A DNA stretch of 64,000 bases, taken from Planctomyces sp. Its GTDB lineage: Bacteria > Planctomycetota > Planctomycetia > Planctomycetales > Planctomycetaceae. The stretch is from the NCBI GenBank assembly GCA_019636235.1, contig JAHBXW010000004.1:1-64000 (forward strand), given 5' to 3'. Positions 9,396-18,549 of the stretch are shown here, one piece after another; within the stretch, counting starts at the first letter, position 1; every line of letters begins with the position of its first letter. The notes under the pieces were generated by a model. The model searched no databases, was not told the origin of the DNA, and worked only from the letters and a program-made list of their open reading frames with translations. Position numbers and translations under genes: made by a program.

Positions 9396-9799
9396 ACACC
9401 AAGATCTTCGTCAATCTCCCCGTCAGCGATCTGCCGACGTCGCGCGAATTCTACATCGGGTTGGGCTTCACGCTGAACCCGCAGTATTCCAACGACGATG
9501 GGGCCTGCATCGTGATCAGCGAGGAGATCTATGTGATGCTCCTCACGCGGAAGTACTTCGGCACGTTCACGCCGAAGGCGATCAGCGATGCGCAGGCCAC
9601 CACGGAAGTCCTGCTCGCGCTCTCGGCGGACGACCGCGCCGGAGTCGATGCGCTCGTCGCCCGGGCGACGGCCGCGGGGGGATCGACGTACGCCGAACCC
9701 CGGGACCTGGGGTTCATGTACCAGCACGGGTTCCAGGACCCGGACGGACACATGTGGGAAGTCTTCTGGATGGCGGGACCGCCGCCGCAGGAGGGCTGA
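9392..9799 (+). CDS. VOC-family (glyoxalase-like) protein
   Basis: 135 residues, one vicinal-oxygen-chelate unit. It opens with KIFVNLPVSDLPTSREFYIGLGF and ends with GFQDPDGHMWEVFWM, the classical VOC pattern with the metal-ligand Glu/His region near the C-terminus. Such proteins include lactoylglutathione-lyase-like and resistance proteins; the substrate is unknown. It is coupled to the upstream SRPBCC gene by a 4-base overlap and belongs to the sigma-factor cluster. Confidence 0.85.
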   Translation: MNTKIFVNLPVSDLPTSREFYIGLGFTLNPQYSNDDGACIVISEEIYVMLLTRKYFGTFTPKAISDAQATTEVLLALSADDRAGVDALVARATAAGGSTYAEPRDLGFMYQHGFQDPDGHMWEVFWMAGPPPQEG

Positions 9800-9815
9800 G
9801 CCATCGGCCTGCCGC

Positions 9816-10214
9816 TCAGGCCCGCATTGTCTCGCGGCCCAGCGATTTGGCCAGGTGGCAACCGCCAGCGACCGACCTGACCTCGACCGTCATGCCATGT
9901 TTCAAATTCGGACACTGCCGCGCGATTTCGGTGGCCTCGTCGAGGCTGTCCACCGCCAGCAGGAAATACCCGCCGACCGTTTCCTTGGCCTCGGCGAACG
10001 GCCCGTCGAGCACCCGCCCCGCCGGACCGGAAACGATGCGGCCTTGCGCTTCCAGCGGACGGCCGTCGATCAGCAGGCCCGACTGCACGAGACCGTCGAA
10101 CCAGGCGTTCCAGTCGTCCAGGCAGGCCTCGAGCTGCTGCGGAGTCAGGCCCGAGTAAGCTTCGGGCGTGGATTCACGAAAGATCAGGAGGCAGGCGGCG
10201 GGCGTGGAACTCAC
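9816..10214 (-). CDS. YCII/DGPF-domain protein, opposite strand
   Basis: 132 residues, with the signature VLDGPFAEAKETVGGYFLL and a start SSTPAACLLIFRE. The GTG at 10214 is the first usable start; the ribosome site is weak. It lies convergent to the VOC gene and divergent from the PhnB-like gene. Opposite orientation within an otherwise plus-strand cluster suggests separate control from the rest of the ECF42-type neighbourhood. Enzymatic role unknown. Confidence 0.8.
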   Translation of the reverse strand: MSSTPAACLLIFRESTPEAYSGLTPQQLEACLDDWNAWFDGLVQSGLLIDGRPLEAQGRIVSGPAGRVLDGPFAEAKETVGGYFLLAVDSLDEATEIARQCPNLKHGMTVEVRSVAGGCHLAKSLGRETMRA

Positions 10215-10333
10215 AGGCGATCTCGCTGAAAGCGTGAACAGTGCGGCGGACAGGTTCCCGGTCCGCTGCGCGACGTGCGCGGGAACACATCACAGGGTCG
10301 AAGGCGGCCCCCTTCAGACAGGAAACCATCCTC

Positions 10334-10768
10334 ATGTCCCATCCGCAGATTGTCCAGCCGTACCTGTACTTCAACGGCCGCTGCGCCGAGGCGATGGAAC
10401 GCTACCAGCAGGTTCTCGGCGCCGTGGTCGAGTTCTCGATGACGTTCCGTGAGGCCCCGCAGCCGCACCCGCCGGAATTCCTGCCGGCCGACTGGGACGA
10501 CAAAATCATGCACGCCTCCGTCCGGATCGGGTCATCCCGCCTGATGATGTCCGATGGCATGTGCGCGGACGCGCAGAAGTTTGACGGGTTCGCGATGGCG
10601 GCAACGGCCCCGACCACGGCCGACGCCGATCGACTCTTCGCCGAACTGGCTGACGGAGGCGCGGTCACCATGCCGCTCGAAACGACGTTCTTTTCTCCGC
10701 GGTTCGGCATGCTGATCGACCGGTTCGGCGTCCACTGGATGGTCGTCGTCGAGCAGCAACAGTCCTGA
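10334..10768 (+). CDS. PhnB-like VOC protein
   Basis: 144 residues. The start QIVQPYLYFNGRCAEAMERY and the end FGMLIDRFGVHWMV match the PhnB / 3-demethylubiquinone-type VOC branch found beside DGPF proteins. The ATG at 10334 is preceded by an AGGAAAC-like site. Despite the name of the family, there is no phosphonate operon here, so a phosphonate role is not supported. It is likely part of the sigma-factor regulon. Confidence 0.82.
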   Translation: MSHPQIVQPYLYFNGRCAEAMERYQQVLGAVVEFSMTFREAPQPHPPEFLPADWDDKIMHASVRIGSSRLMMSDGMCADAQKFDGFAMAATAPTTADADRLFAELADGGAVTMPLETTFFSPRFGMLIDRFGVHWMVVVEQQQS

Positions 10769-10829
10769 GTCCGCGGACCGCGGCGGACCAACCTCGCGGC
10801 GTTTGTTTCCGATTCCAGGAGCGTCTCTC

Positions 10830-11252
10830 ATGCGATTCATGCTGCTGATGATTCCCAGGGGTTACGAGTCGGCGCCGGCTGGCATCGTGCCGCCGGTCGA
10901 CCGCGTCGCCGAGATGATGAAATACAACGAGTCCCTGCAGCAGGCTGGCGTGCTGCTGGCCCTGGACGGCCTGCATCCTCCGTCGATGGGCGCGCGGGTG
11001 AGTTTCGCCGGCGGGACGCCGAAGGTCGTTGACGGCCCGTTCGCCGAGGCCAAGGAATGCGTCGGCGGCTACTGGGTGATCCAGGCGCGGTCGCGCGAGG
11101 AGGCGATCGAGTGGGCCCGTCGCTGCCCGGCCTCGGAGGATGAGACGATCGAGATCCGCCAGGTCCAGGAGATCGACGATTTCCCGGCCGACTGGCAGGC
11201 GGCCGCTGCGGCCCTGCCCGAAATGCAGACGGACATCGGCCAGCGGGCCTGA
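10830..11252 (+). CDS. YCII/DGPF-domain protein next to the sigma factor
   Basis: 140 residues. The motif VVDGPFAEAKECVGGYWVI identifies the DGPF group; the N-terminal strand is MRFMLLMIPRGYES. The ATG at 10830 has AGGAGCG upstream. It sits 65 bp before the ECF sigma gene. In many bacteria a DGPF gene directly precedes an ECF42-type sigma gene and is its target, so this is the most likely canonical partner. Confidence 0.86.
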   Translation: MRFMLLMIPRGYESAPAGIVPPVDRVAEMMKYNESLQQAGVLLALDGLHPPSMGARVSFAGGTPKVVDGPFAEAKECVGGYWVIQARSREEAIEWARRCPASEDETIEIRQVQEIDDFPADWQAAAAALPEMQTDIGQRA

Positions 11253-11317
11253 CTCGACAGCGCGCCGCGTCGGCCCTGGCTTGCACCGGTCGATCGGACT
11301 CGGTCTGATCGGCCGGC

Positions 11318-12577
11318 GTGAGCACGACTGAAGTCCAACGCGCCATCGACGCCGTCTGGCGGATCGAATCTCCGCGGATCATCGCCCGGCTCGCCCGCAT
11401 GGTCCGCGATGTCGGCCAGGCCGAGGAACTGGCCCAGGACGCGCTGGTCGCCGCGCTCCAGCAGTGGCCCGCATCCGGCATCCCCCGCAACCCCGGCGCG
11501 TGGCTGATGGCCGCCGCCAAACGCCGCGCCATCGACGTCATCCGACGCAGCCGGATGCAGGATCGCAAGCACGCCGAACTGGGACGCGCCCGGCAGGCTG
11601 CGGAGGAGCAGGCCGTGTCGCCGTTGGATGACGCCCTCGACGACGACATCGGCGACGATCTCCTGCGGCTGATCTTCACCGCCTGCCATCCCGTGTTGTC
11701 GATGGAGAGCCGCGTGTCGCTGACGCTGCGGCTTGTCGCCGGGCTGACGACGGCCGAGATCGCGCGGGCCTTTCTGTCGTCGGAGCCGACGATCGCCCAG
11801 CGGATCGTGCGGGTGAAGCGGACGCTGGCGGAGGAGCGGGCGCCGTTCGAAGTGCCCCGCGGACCGGAGTTGGCGGACCGGTTGAACGGCGTGCTGGGCG
11901 TCATCTACCTGATCTTCAACGAGGGCTACACCGCGACGGGGGGGGAGGATTGGCTGCGTCCGGAGCTGTGCGACGAGGCGCTGCGTCTGGGCCGGATCCT
12001 GGCGGGGCTCGCGCCCGAGGAACCGGAGGCGCATGGACTCGTCGCGCTGATGGAGATTCAGGCCAGCCGGTCCCGGGCGCGGGTCGGTCCCAGCGGCGAG
12101 CCGATCCTGTTGCTCGACCAGAACCGGGCGCTGTGGGACCAATTGTTGATTCGCCGCGGGCTGGCGGCATTGACCCGGGCGGAAGGGCTGGGCGGGCGCG
12201 GACCTTACACGCTGCAGGCGGCGCTGGCGGCCTGCCACGCGCGGGCGCGGACGGCCGGAGAGACGGACTGGCGGCGGATCGTGGCGCTGTACGGCGTCCT
12301 GGCGACGATCGCCCCCTCGCCGGTCGTGGAGCTGAATCGCGCGGTGGCGGTCTCGATGGCGGACGGCCCGGACGCGGGGCTGACTCTAGTGGATCGCCTG
12401 CGCGGGGAGCCGGCGCTGGACGGCTACCATCTGCTGCCGAGCGTGCGGGGCGATCTGCTGTTCAAGCTGGGCCGGCGGGCCGAGGCGCGGGCGGAATTTG
12501 CGGCGGCGGCGGAGATGACTCAGAACGCCCGGGAGCAGGCGTTTCTGCTGGACCGCGTCGCGGCGTGCGATCAGTGA
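11318..12577 (+). CDS. ECF sigma factor with long C-terminal extension (ECF42-type)
   Basis: 419 residues, more than twice a minimal ECF factor. Region 2 is at about 20-90 (DVGQAEELAQDALVAALQQW, then a basic helix KRRAIDVIRR). Region 4 is at about 120-180 (LTTAEIARAFLSSEPTIAQR). The remaining 230 residues form a helical extension with the family marks YLIFNEGYTA and DWRRIVALYGVL and a TPR-like tail (GDLLFKLGRRAEARAEF). No anti-sigma gene is adjacent, as is normal for this group, where the extension controls activity. The start used is GTG at 11318. Likely targets are the YCII, VOC and SRPBCC genes upstream. Confidence 0.9.
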   Translation: MSTTEVQRAIDAVWRIESPRIIARLARMVRDVGQAEELAQDALVAALQQWPASGIPRNPGAWLMAAAKRRAIDVIRRSRMQDRKHAELGRARQAAEEQAVSPLDDALDDDIGDDLLRLIFTACHPVLSMESRVSLTLRLVAGLTTAEIARAFLSSEPTIAQRIVRVKRTLAEERAPFEVPRGPELADRLNGVLGVIYLIFNEGYTATGGEDWLRPELCDEALRLGRILAGLAPEEPEAHGLVALMEIQASRSRARVGPSGEPILLLDQNRALWDQLLIRRGLAALTRAEGLGGRGPYTLQAALAACHARARTAGETDWRRIVALYGVLATIAPSPVVELNRAVAVSMADGPDAGLTLVDRLRGEPALDGYHLLPSVRGDLLFKLGRRAEARAEFAAAAEMTQNAREQAFLLDRVAACDQ

Positions 12578-12704
12578 ATCGCGGCCGCCCGGCGTGGTCT
12601 CATGCGGTAGGGTGGCGTCGAGCGGCGAGCCCGCAGGGCGAGCCTGCAATGACCCACCACGAAGTGGGAGCAGGGGCGAGAGGCCAGGTCATTCCGCGGC
12701 CCGT

Positions 12705-13829
12705 TCAGCGGAGATACGGAATCGACTCGTCCGTCCAGTTGTCGGACGTCAGCAGAACCTTCGAGGCCGCTGCCCGGCGCGATGACTGCGCGCCCTCGAC
12801 AGGGAACGGCCGCGGCTGGCCGGACGCCGGCTCACTGCGCGGAGGCGCAGGGGGCGACGTTGGAGCGCCGTCCGTGTTCGGCACGGGTTCCAGGTCGATC
12901 GGCATCGGCACGGGGCGCAGCGGCGTCTCACCGGACCCGGTTAGAAACTCTTCGTCGTCAATCTCCATCACGGCGGCGCTGGCCGTGATGACGCCGGAAG
13001 CCGCGTCGCCATCCTCTTCCAGGACCGCATAGCCGGCCTGCTGAACGGGGAACGCGCGGGGGCCGCCCGGGCTGTCGGATCGCGGAGCGCGGCGGCTGGT
13101 CTCGAGCGGACGGGCGCTCCGCGGCGGCGCGAGTCCGGCGGGCGCCGTGCCGGTCTGCAGGTTGACCGGCAGCGACGTGTCGAACTGGCGGCCGTCCGAG
13201 GTGGTCAGCCGTCCGTGAAGCAACACGGCGCCGTTCGTCGGCGCCTGTTCGAGGGGCAGGTTCAACTGGTAGCCGGAGGCGATGAACCCGCTGTGCCACA
13301 ACTCGCGGGCTTCCTTCGCGGAGTATTTCCACGCGCCGATCCGCTGGGACTCGCCGGACCTGGCCAGGTCGAGCAGCTCGATTTCGAGCGATCCGGCGAG
13401 TTTGACGAGATCGCCGTCGGCGTCATGCGGGGCCAGCACCGCAGTCAGGACGTCATCGCCGGGCAAGCCGTCGGTGTCGCGTCCGCCCGTCATCATCGTG
13501 TGAAACAGAATGCCCGTGACGCGGGCCAGCGGCTCGGTGTGTTCGGCGGCAGCTTCCAATCCGGTCTGAGCCAGCCGGTTGCGGAGCTGGTCCGTCTCGC
13601 GGCGGGCGGCGTCGAGATCCCGCTGCGCGAGCATCAACTGGCGTTCGACGTCGCGGGTCAGGTCCTGCTGCTGGCGCAGGTTTGCTTCGAGCAGTTCGAT
13701 GTTGCGGCGGGCGAGGCAGCCGGGGAGGGCGCAGCCGGAGGCGGCCAGCAGGCAGACGAGCGCTCCCCGCAGCGCCCTGGGAGGGCGCGTCGCGCCAGAC
13801 ATCCATGTCCTGCTGCGAGTCATTCGCAA
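12705..13829 (-). CDS. Coiled-coil secreted protein, probable lipoprotein
   Basis: 374 residues, not assigned to a named family. The N-terminus has arginines, a hydrophobic core and a lipobox-like LPGC near residue 38. A coiled coil then spans about residues 40-90 (repeated LRQQQDLTRDVERQL-type heptads). A globular middle (about 100-230) has beta-type sequence, and a Pro/Ser/Arg-rich low-complexity tail ends in TDESIPYLR. The layout suggests an envelope-anchored planctomycete protein. It lies 43 bp upstream of the clpP end, same strand, with a GC-rich hairpin between (near 13837). Confidence 0.65.
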   Translation of the reverse strand: MRMTRSRTWMSGATRPPRALRGALVCLLAASGCALPGCLARRNIELLEANLRQQQDLTRDVERQLMLAQRDLDAARRETDQLRNRLAQTGLEAAAEHTEPLARVTGILFHTMMTGGRDTDGLPGDDVLTAVLAPHDADGDLVKLAGSLEIELLDLARSGESQRIGAWKYSAKEARELWHSGFIASGYQLNLPLEQAPTNGAVLLHGRLTTSDGRQFDTSLPVNLQTGTAPAGLAPPRSARPLETSRRAPRSDSPGGPRAFPVQQAGYAVLEEDGDAASGVITASAAVMEIDDEEFLTGSGETPLRPVPMPIDLEPVPNTDGAPTSPPAPPRSEPASGQPRPFPVEGAQSSRRAAASKVLLTSDNWTDESIPYLR

Positions 13830-13872
13830 TCGCCTGCGCCCCGCGGAATGCGGGGCGGCCGCGGGGTCCGTT

Positions 13873-14475
13873 TCAGCCGGCCTTCGGGCCGTGCTTCATC
13901 TCTTCCAGAATGTTGTCCACGAGGCCGTATTCCTTGGCTTCCTCGGCCGACATGAAGCGGTCGCGGTCGGTGTCCTTTTCGATCTGGTCGATCGTCTGCC
14001 CGGTGTGCTTGAGCAGAATCTCGTTCATCCGGCGTTTGACCTTGAGGACTTCCTTGGCGTGGATTTCGAGGTCGGTCGCGGTGCCTTCCATGCCGGCCAG
14101 CGGCTGATGGATCATGATGCGGCTGTTGGGGAGGGCGTTCCGTTTGCTCTTGGCGCCGGCGGTGAGCAGGACGGCGCCCATGCTGGCGGCCTGGCCGAGG
14201 CAGTAGGTGGCGACGTCGCAGGTGACGTACTGCATGGTGTCGTAGATCGCCATGCCGGCCGTGATCGAGCCGCCGGGCGAGTTGATGTACATGTGGATGT
14301 CGGACTTGGCGTCCTCGAACTGCAGGAACAGCAGTTGCGCGACGATCAGGTTGGCCATCTGATCGTTGACCTGGGTGCCCAGGAAGATGATGCGGTCCTT
14401 GAGCAGCCGGCTGTAGATGTCCATGTACTGGGACTCACGGCCGGACTTCTCAATCACAAAGGGGATCGTGGACAT
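13873..14475 (-). CDS. clpP: ATP-dependent Clp protease proteolytic subunit
   Basis: 200 residues, the usual ClpP length. The catalytic Ser is in [11 protein letters not shown], the His in [10 protein letters not shown] and the Asp in EKDTDRDRF, so the triad is complete. It forms the degradation chamber used with Clp ATPases; no ATPase gene is nearby. The ATG at 14475 is clear. It is the second gene of a tandem pair, 114 bp after the other clpP on the same strand, so the two may form a mixed-subunit protease. Confidence 0.95.
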   Translation of the reverse strand: MSTIPFVIEKSGRESQYMDIYSRLLKDRIIFLGTQVNDQMANLIVAQLLFLQFEDAKSDIHMYINSPGGSITAGMAIYDTMQYVTCDVATYCLGQAASMGAVLLTAGAKSKRNALPNSRIMIHQPLAGMEGTATDLEIHAKEVLKVKRRMNEILLKHTGQTIDQIEKDTDRDRFMSAEEAKEYGLVDNILEEMKHGPKAG

Positions 14476-14589
14476 GGCGGTTCAGGTCGCTGGATGAGCC
14501 GGCGCGGGGCCGGTGGTCTCGTGTGTGGGGTCGGAGGGCGCGGTCGCCGTCCGGGTTGGGGCCGAAGTCCGGAGCGTCCGGACCGGGCG

Positions 14590-15216
14590 TCAGGGATTCT
14601 TCTTGACCTTCTCCCGCTTGGGGAAGACGACCTCATCGACGAGGCCGTAGTCCTTGGCCTGTTGCGGCGACAGGTAGCGGTCGCGTTCGGTGTCGGCGGC
14701 GACCCGCTCGATGGGCTGGCCGGTGTGTTCGGCGAGGATCTGGTTCAGGACTTCGCGGGTCTGCAGGATTTCCTTGGCCTGGATTTCGATGTCTGAGACC
14801 TGGCCGCCGACCTGGCCGTAAGGCTGGTGGATCATCATTTTGGCGTGCGGCAGGATGTAGCGTTTGCCGCGGGCTCCGCCGGCCATGAGGATGGCGGCTC
14901 CGCTGGCGGCCAGGCCGACGCAATAGGTGCAGACGTCGCACTCGAGGTACTGGATCGTATCGTAGACGGCCAGGGTCGCCGTCACTGAGCCTCCCGGCGA
15001 GTTGATGTACAGGTGCACATCCTGGTGGCGGTTCTCCGACTGCAGGTACAGCAGCTTCATGACGATCAGGTTCGCCATGGAGTCGTGGATCGGGCCGTCC
15101 AGGAAGATGATGCGGTTTTCGAGCAGCAGGTCGCCGATGCCCAGTTGCCGGGTGCGCGTGTAATCGCGCTGCGCCATCGGCACGACCGCTCCGTGATTCA
15201 ACATGAGAGAGTCCAT
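14590..15216 (-). CDS. clpP: ClpP paralogue, first of a tandem pair
   Basis: 208 residues from the ATG at 15216; a TTG nine codons upstream at 15243 is an alternative. The catalytic Ser sits in GLAASGAAILM, where the usual GQAASMGA becomes GLAASGAA. The His is in MMIHQPYGQ and the Asp in AADTERDRY, so catalysis looks possible, but the Ser loop differs. A longer N-terminal extension than the partner and a basic tail (KREKVKKNP) are also distinctive. Two non-identical ClpP subunits made from neighbouring genes often form hetero-tetradecamers. Confidence 0.92.
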   Translation of the reverse strand: MDSLMLNHGAVVPMAQRDYTRTRQLGIGDLLLENRIIFLDGPIHDSMANLIVMKLLYLQSENRHQDVHLYINSPGGSVTATLAVYDTIQYLECDVCTYCVGLAASGAAILMAGGARGKRYILPHAKMMIHQPYGQVGGQVSDIEIQAKEILQTREVLNQILAEHTGQPIERVAADTERDRYLSPQQAKDYGLVDEVVFPKREKVKKNP

Positions 15217-15604
15217 CAGGTTCCGCTTCGCTTTCGTCGACAATGAGCAGCACCGGCCCGCGGCCCGAAGGAGTTGGCTCCTCGAAGCCCAAGCCGCAAC
15301 GGGAGGGGCGGACAGTCAGCCGGACCCGCGGCGCGGAACTCGTGTGCGTGCGGGATTCTTCGAGGATTGACCCGCGCCGTCAACCCCGATCGAATCCGGC
15401 GGCCCAAGCCCCCCGAATTCGCTGAAACAACTTGAACCTTTCCGGGCCTGGACGGGTCTGGAATCGCGCCCCATCGCCGCTACACTGGTAGACTTGCGTT
15501 TGCGGCCGCCGCCCCGATGCGGGCAGCCGGCGTCGCGCGTGCGACGTCTTCGTCCCCCGCTCCTGACGACGGGCCGCCCACTTCCAGAATCAAGGATTTC
15601 GCCC
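15217..15604. promoter_or_regulatory. Divergent promoter region clpP / ilvB
   Basis: About 390 bases between divergent genes, with no supported gene. A -10-like TACACT is at 15481-15486 facing ilvB. The expected -35 position (15458-15463, CTGGAA) is poor. The acetolactate synthase ribosome site AAGGA is near 15593. No leader peptide with branched-chain codons was found, so attenuation is not indicated. Confidence 0.35.
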
Positions 15605-17440
15605 GTGCCTCCCAAGGCTTCCAAGGCCTCGACCGCCAAGACCCAGCCTCACACCCAGACCCTCAACGGCGCGGACATCCTGGTCGAAGCGCTCGTCCGG
15701 TGCGGCGGCAAGTCGATCTTCGCCTACCCCGGCGGCGCCAGCATGCCGCTGCACCAGGCCCTCCGCCGGCAGCGCGACAACATCCGCACCATTCTGCCCC
15801 GCCATGAACAGGGCGGGGGCTTCGCCGCCCAGGGCGTCTCCCGCAGTTCCGACAACATCGGCCTGTGCATGGCGACCAGCGGACCCGGCGCCACCAACCT
15901 GGTGACGGCCATCGCCGACGCCAAGATGGACTCCGTGCCCCTCATCGCCATCACCGGGCAGGTGCCGCAGCAGGTCATCGGGACCGACGCCTTCCAGGAA
16001 ACGCCGATCGTCGAGATCTGCCGCGCCGTCACCAAGCATCACTATCTCATTACCGCCGAGGATCCGAACTGTCCGGAATCGGTCCAGAAGGCGCTCCGCA
16101 CGATTCCGCGGATCGTTCGCGAGGCGTTCTTCATCGCCCGCACCGGCCGCCCGGGCCCCGTGCTGATTGACTTCCCCAAGAACATTCAGCTGGCCGTGCT
16201 TGAAGGGGAGATCGACTGGGACGTGCAGCCCGACTTGCCGGGCTACAACCCCGAGCCGCGTCCGGTGGCCCAGGAGCAGGTCCGCCAGGTGGTGGCCGCC
16301 ATCAAGCGGTCCCGCAAGCCGATTCTGTATGTCGGCGGCGGCATCATCAATTCCGGCGCGTCCGAGGAACTGACGAAGTTCGCGAAGCGGTCCGGCATTC
16401 CCGTCACGATGACCGTGATGGGGCTGGGCGCCTTCCCCGGGGATGACCCGCAGTCGCTGCACATGCTGGGCATGCACGGCACCGTGTACGCCAACTACGC
16501 GATCAACGACGCCGACCTTTTGCTCGCGCTGGGCGTGCGGTTCGACGACCGCGTGACGGGCAAGCTCGAGGAGTTCGCGCAGCACGGCAAGATCGTGCAC
16601 GTGGACATCGACGCCTCGGAGATGCATAAGAACAAGGAAGCCCACTTCCCCGTCATCGGCGACGTCCGCGACTTCCTGGAAAAGCTCAATGCCGAGTTTT
16701 CCGACGACGACAAGCCGCAGCTCGACCCCTGGTGGACGCAGATCAACGAGTGGCGCGAGCGGCATCCGCTGACGTATCGCGACGCCGGCGACGCCATTCT
16801 GCCGCAGTATGCGATCGAGGAGCTGTGGCGCCAGACGCGCGAGCGCGATCCGTTCATCGCCGTGGGCGTCGGCCAGCACCAGATGTGGGCCGCCCAGTTC
16901 TTCAAGTTCTCCAAGCCCAAGCGCTGGCTGAGCAGCTCGGGCCTGGGAACGATGGGCTTCGGCCTGCCGGCCGCGATGGGCGTGCAGTCGGAGCACCCCG
17001 ATTCGCTGGTCGTCGACATCGACGGCGATGGCTCGATCCTGATGAACATTCAGGAACTCGCCACGCTGAATTGCGAGAAGCTGCCGGTGAAGATCCTGCT
17101 GCTGAACAACCAGCACCTGGGGATGGTGGTGCAGTGGGAGGACCGGTTCATGGAAGGCCGGCGGGCACACACGTACCTGGGCCCGGTCGACCATCCAGAA
17201 TGGCTGGGCGAGGGCAGCGGCGCCTTTTACGAGGCGACCTACCCCAACTTCGTCGAGATCGCGAAGGGCTTCGGCCTGCAGGCGCGGCACGTCCGGAGCA
17301 AGCAGGAATTCCCCGCGGCTCTCGCGGAGATGCTGGCCAGCCCCGGACCGTACCTGCTGGACGTCATCTGCCCCTACCAGGAACACGTGCTGCCGATGAT
17401 TCCCGGCGGCAAGACCGTCCGCGACATCATCACCGAGTGA
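15605..17440 (+). CDS. ilvB: Acetolactate synthase, large (catalytic) subunit
   Basis: 611 residues from the GTG at 15605, with AAGGA about eight bases upstream. An in-frame TTG at 15494 would add a Pro/Arg-rich leader and is not preferred. It condenses two pyruvates (or pyruvate and 2-oxobutyrate) in branched-chain amino acid synthesis. Domain order is normal: pyrimidine-binding N-domain ([13 protein letters not shown]), central domain, and C-terminal thiamine-diphosphate domain with [13 protein letters not shown] ending LLLNNQ. The small regulatory subunit gene is not in the window. A related ThDP enzyme is possible, but motif order and length favour IlvB. Confidence 0.9.
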   Translation: MPPKASKASTAKTQPHTQTLNGADILVEALVRCGGKSIFAYPGGASMPLHQALRRQRDNIRTILPRHEQGGGFAAQGVSRSSDNIGLCMATSGPGATNLVTAIADAKMDSVPLIAITGQVPQQVIGTDAFQETPIVEICRAVTKHHYLITAEDPNCPESVQKALRTIPRIVREAFFIARTGRPGPVLIDFPKNIQLAVLEGEIDWDVQPDLPGYNPEPRPVAQEQVRQVVAAIKRSRKPILYVGGGIINSGASEELTKFAKRSGIPVTMTVMGLGAFPGDDPQSLHMLGMHGTVYANYAINDADLLLALGVRFDDRVTGKLEEFAQHGKIVHVDIDASEMHKNKEAHFPVIGDVRDFLEKLNAEFSDDDKPQLDPWWTQINEWRERHPLTYRDAGDAILPQYAIEELWRQTRERDPFIAVGVGQHQMWAAQFFKFSKPKRWLSSSGLGTMGFGLPAAMGVQSEHPDSLVVDIDGDGSILMNIQELATLNCEKLPVKILLLNNQHLGMVVQWEDRFMEGRRAHTYLGPVDHPEWLGEGSGAFYEATYPNFVEIAKGFGLQARHVRSKQEFPAALAEMLASPGPYLLDVICPYQEHVLPMIPGGKTVRDIITE

Positions 17441-17456
17441 TGATCGCCGCTGCCGA

Positions 17457-17930
17457 TCAACGGGTCACAGGCGGCGCCGCGGCGTCTTCCGGGCGAAACG
17501 CCGGGGCGTCGCTGCGCGAAATGATGCCAATCAGCCGCTGATTTTCATCGTGCACGGCGAGCCGGGTTACGTTGCGCTCGTTCATTCGAGCCAGGGCCTC
17601 GTCGAGGGGGGCGTCGGCGGAGATTGAGATCAGGCCGGCCACGCCCCCTTCGCGCGCCGCATCGGCCTTGCGCACCGGGTGCGACATGACCTCGCGGACC
17701 AGCGTCGTTTTGGGATCCAGGCCCGCGGCCAGCACGCGCGTCACCAGATCGCGGTCCGTAACCGCGCCCGCGCACACCGATTCGTGAACGACCGGCAGAA
17801 AGCCGATATCGCTGGCGGCCATCTGCCGCGCCGCTTCTTCCACCGTCGCGCTGGAATCGATCATGTCCACGATGGGACTCATCACGTCCCGAACCCGCAG
17901 CCCGTCGACGTCTCGTTCGGCGAACATCAT
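17457..17930 (-). CDS. Two-CBS-domain protein
   Basis: 157 residues with two CBS repeats. Repeat 1 is VRDVMSPIVDMIDSSATVEEA to GAVTDRDLV. Repeat 2 is VREVMSHPV through DAPLDEALARMNERNVTRLAV to IGIISRSD. CBS pairs bind adenosyl ligands such as AMP, ATP or SAM; nothing here says which. The ATG at 17930 (MFAERDVDG) is chosen because GGGAG lies eight bases upstream; another ATG lies five codons earlier at 17945. It is convergent with ilvB. Confidence 0.85.
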   Translation of the reverse strand: MMFAERDVDGLRVRDVMSPIVDMIDSSATVEEAARQMAASDIGFLPVVHESVCAGAVTDRDLVTRVLAAGLDPKTTLVREVMSHPVRKADAAREGGVAGLISISADAPLDEALARMNERNVTRLAVHDENQRLIGIISRSDAPAFRPEDAAAPPVTR

Positions 17931-18280
17931 CGTCGTATCTCCCATTCCTGAGTGCGGCCCGCGGGACCATCCCTGGGCGTCGAGCGGCCTTGGCGCGCTC
18001 GGACGGGTCACCTTCCCGCCCTGCAGTGCCCAACGTCTGAACTTCGGTGCAAACGGAGTGCCCCGGCTGCAAGTTGAACGCCGGTTCACAATTCCGACGA
18101 TTCCTGTGGCGGGGGAGCGTGCAAACTGCGCGGTGCGGGTCCATCCGGCGGGCCTCCGGATGACGGAAATGCTGACCTGCCAGACAGTTTCCGCGGCATG
18201 CGAAATGCGGCCTTCATTGCCCGTGGGCCGAAGTCCCATTTCGAGCCCCGTCCCATTTCCGTCCCTGCGGAGGCCCTGCG
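17931..18280. other. Intergenic region before the dodecin gene
   Basis: About 350 bases with no supported gene. It contains a short inverted repeat TGAAC-N4-GTTCA at 18075-18088, which could be an operator for the stress group downstream. No clear -10 or -35 was recognised. Confidence 0.35.
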
Positions 18281-18493
18281 ATGTCAGACGCCGTTTATAA
18301 GAAGATCGAGGTCACTGGTTCGTCGTCGAACTCGATCGAACAGGCGGTCGAGAACGCGATTGCGAAAGCGGGCAAGTCGCTGCGCGGCCTGCGCTGGTTC
18401 GAAGTCACCGAACTGCGCGGAAACATCGACGACGCTCGAATCGCGCACTGGCAGGTCACGGTGAAGATCGGCTTCCGCCTCGACGACGATTGA
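18281..18493 (+). CDS. Dodecin, flavin-binding protein
   Basis: 70 residues, the normal dodecin size. Recognisable features are [19 protein letters not shown], the helix [17 protein letters not shown] with the flavin-stacking Trp, and the closing strand [13 protein letters not shown]. Dodecins form hollow dodecamers that store or buffer flavins and are linked to stress. The next gene, a YflT-like stress protein, starts 56 bp later, so they are probably one transcript. Confidence 0.93.
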   Translation: MSDAVYKKIEVTGSSSNSIEQAVENAIAKAGKSLRGLRWFEVTELRGNIDDARIAHWQVTVKIGFRLDDD

Positions 18494-18549
18494 CCCGCGC
18501 AGCGTTGCCGCGGACAGACGACAGAACCTGCGGGCCGAGGAGCAGACCC

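Noticed and set aside
15590-17386. Long open frame antisense to the acetolactate synthase gene
   Set aside because: It mirrors the codon pattern of ilvB, gives a His/Asp/Arg/Val-rich protein with no domain, and the plus-strand gene has all motifs.
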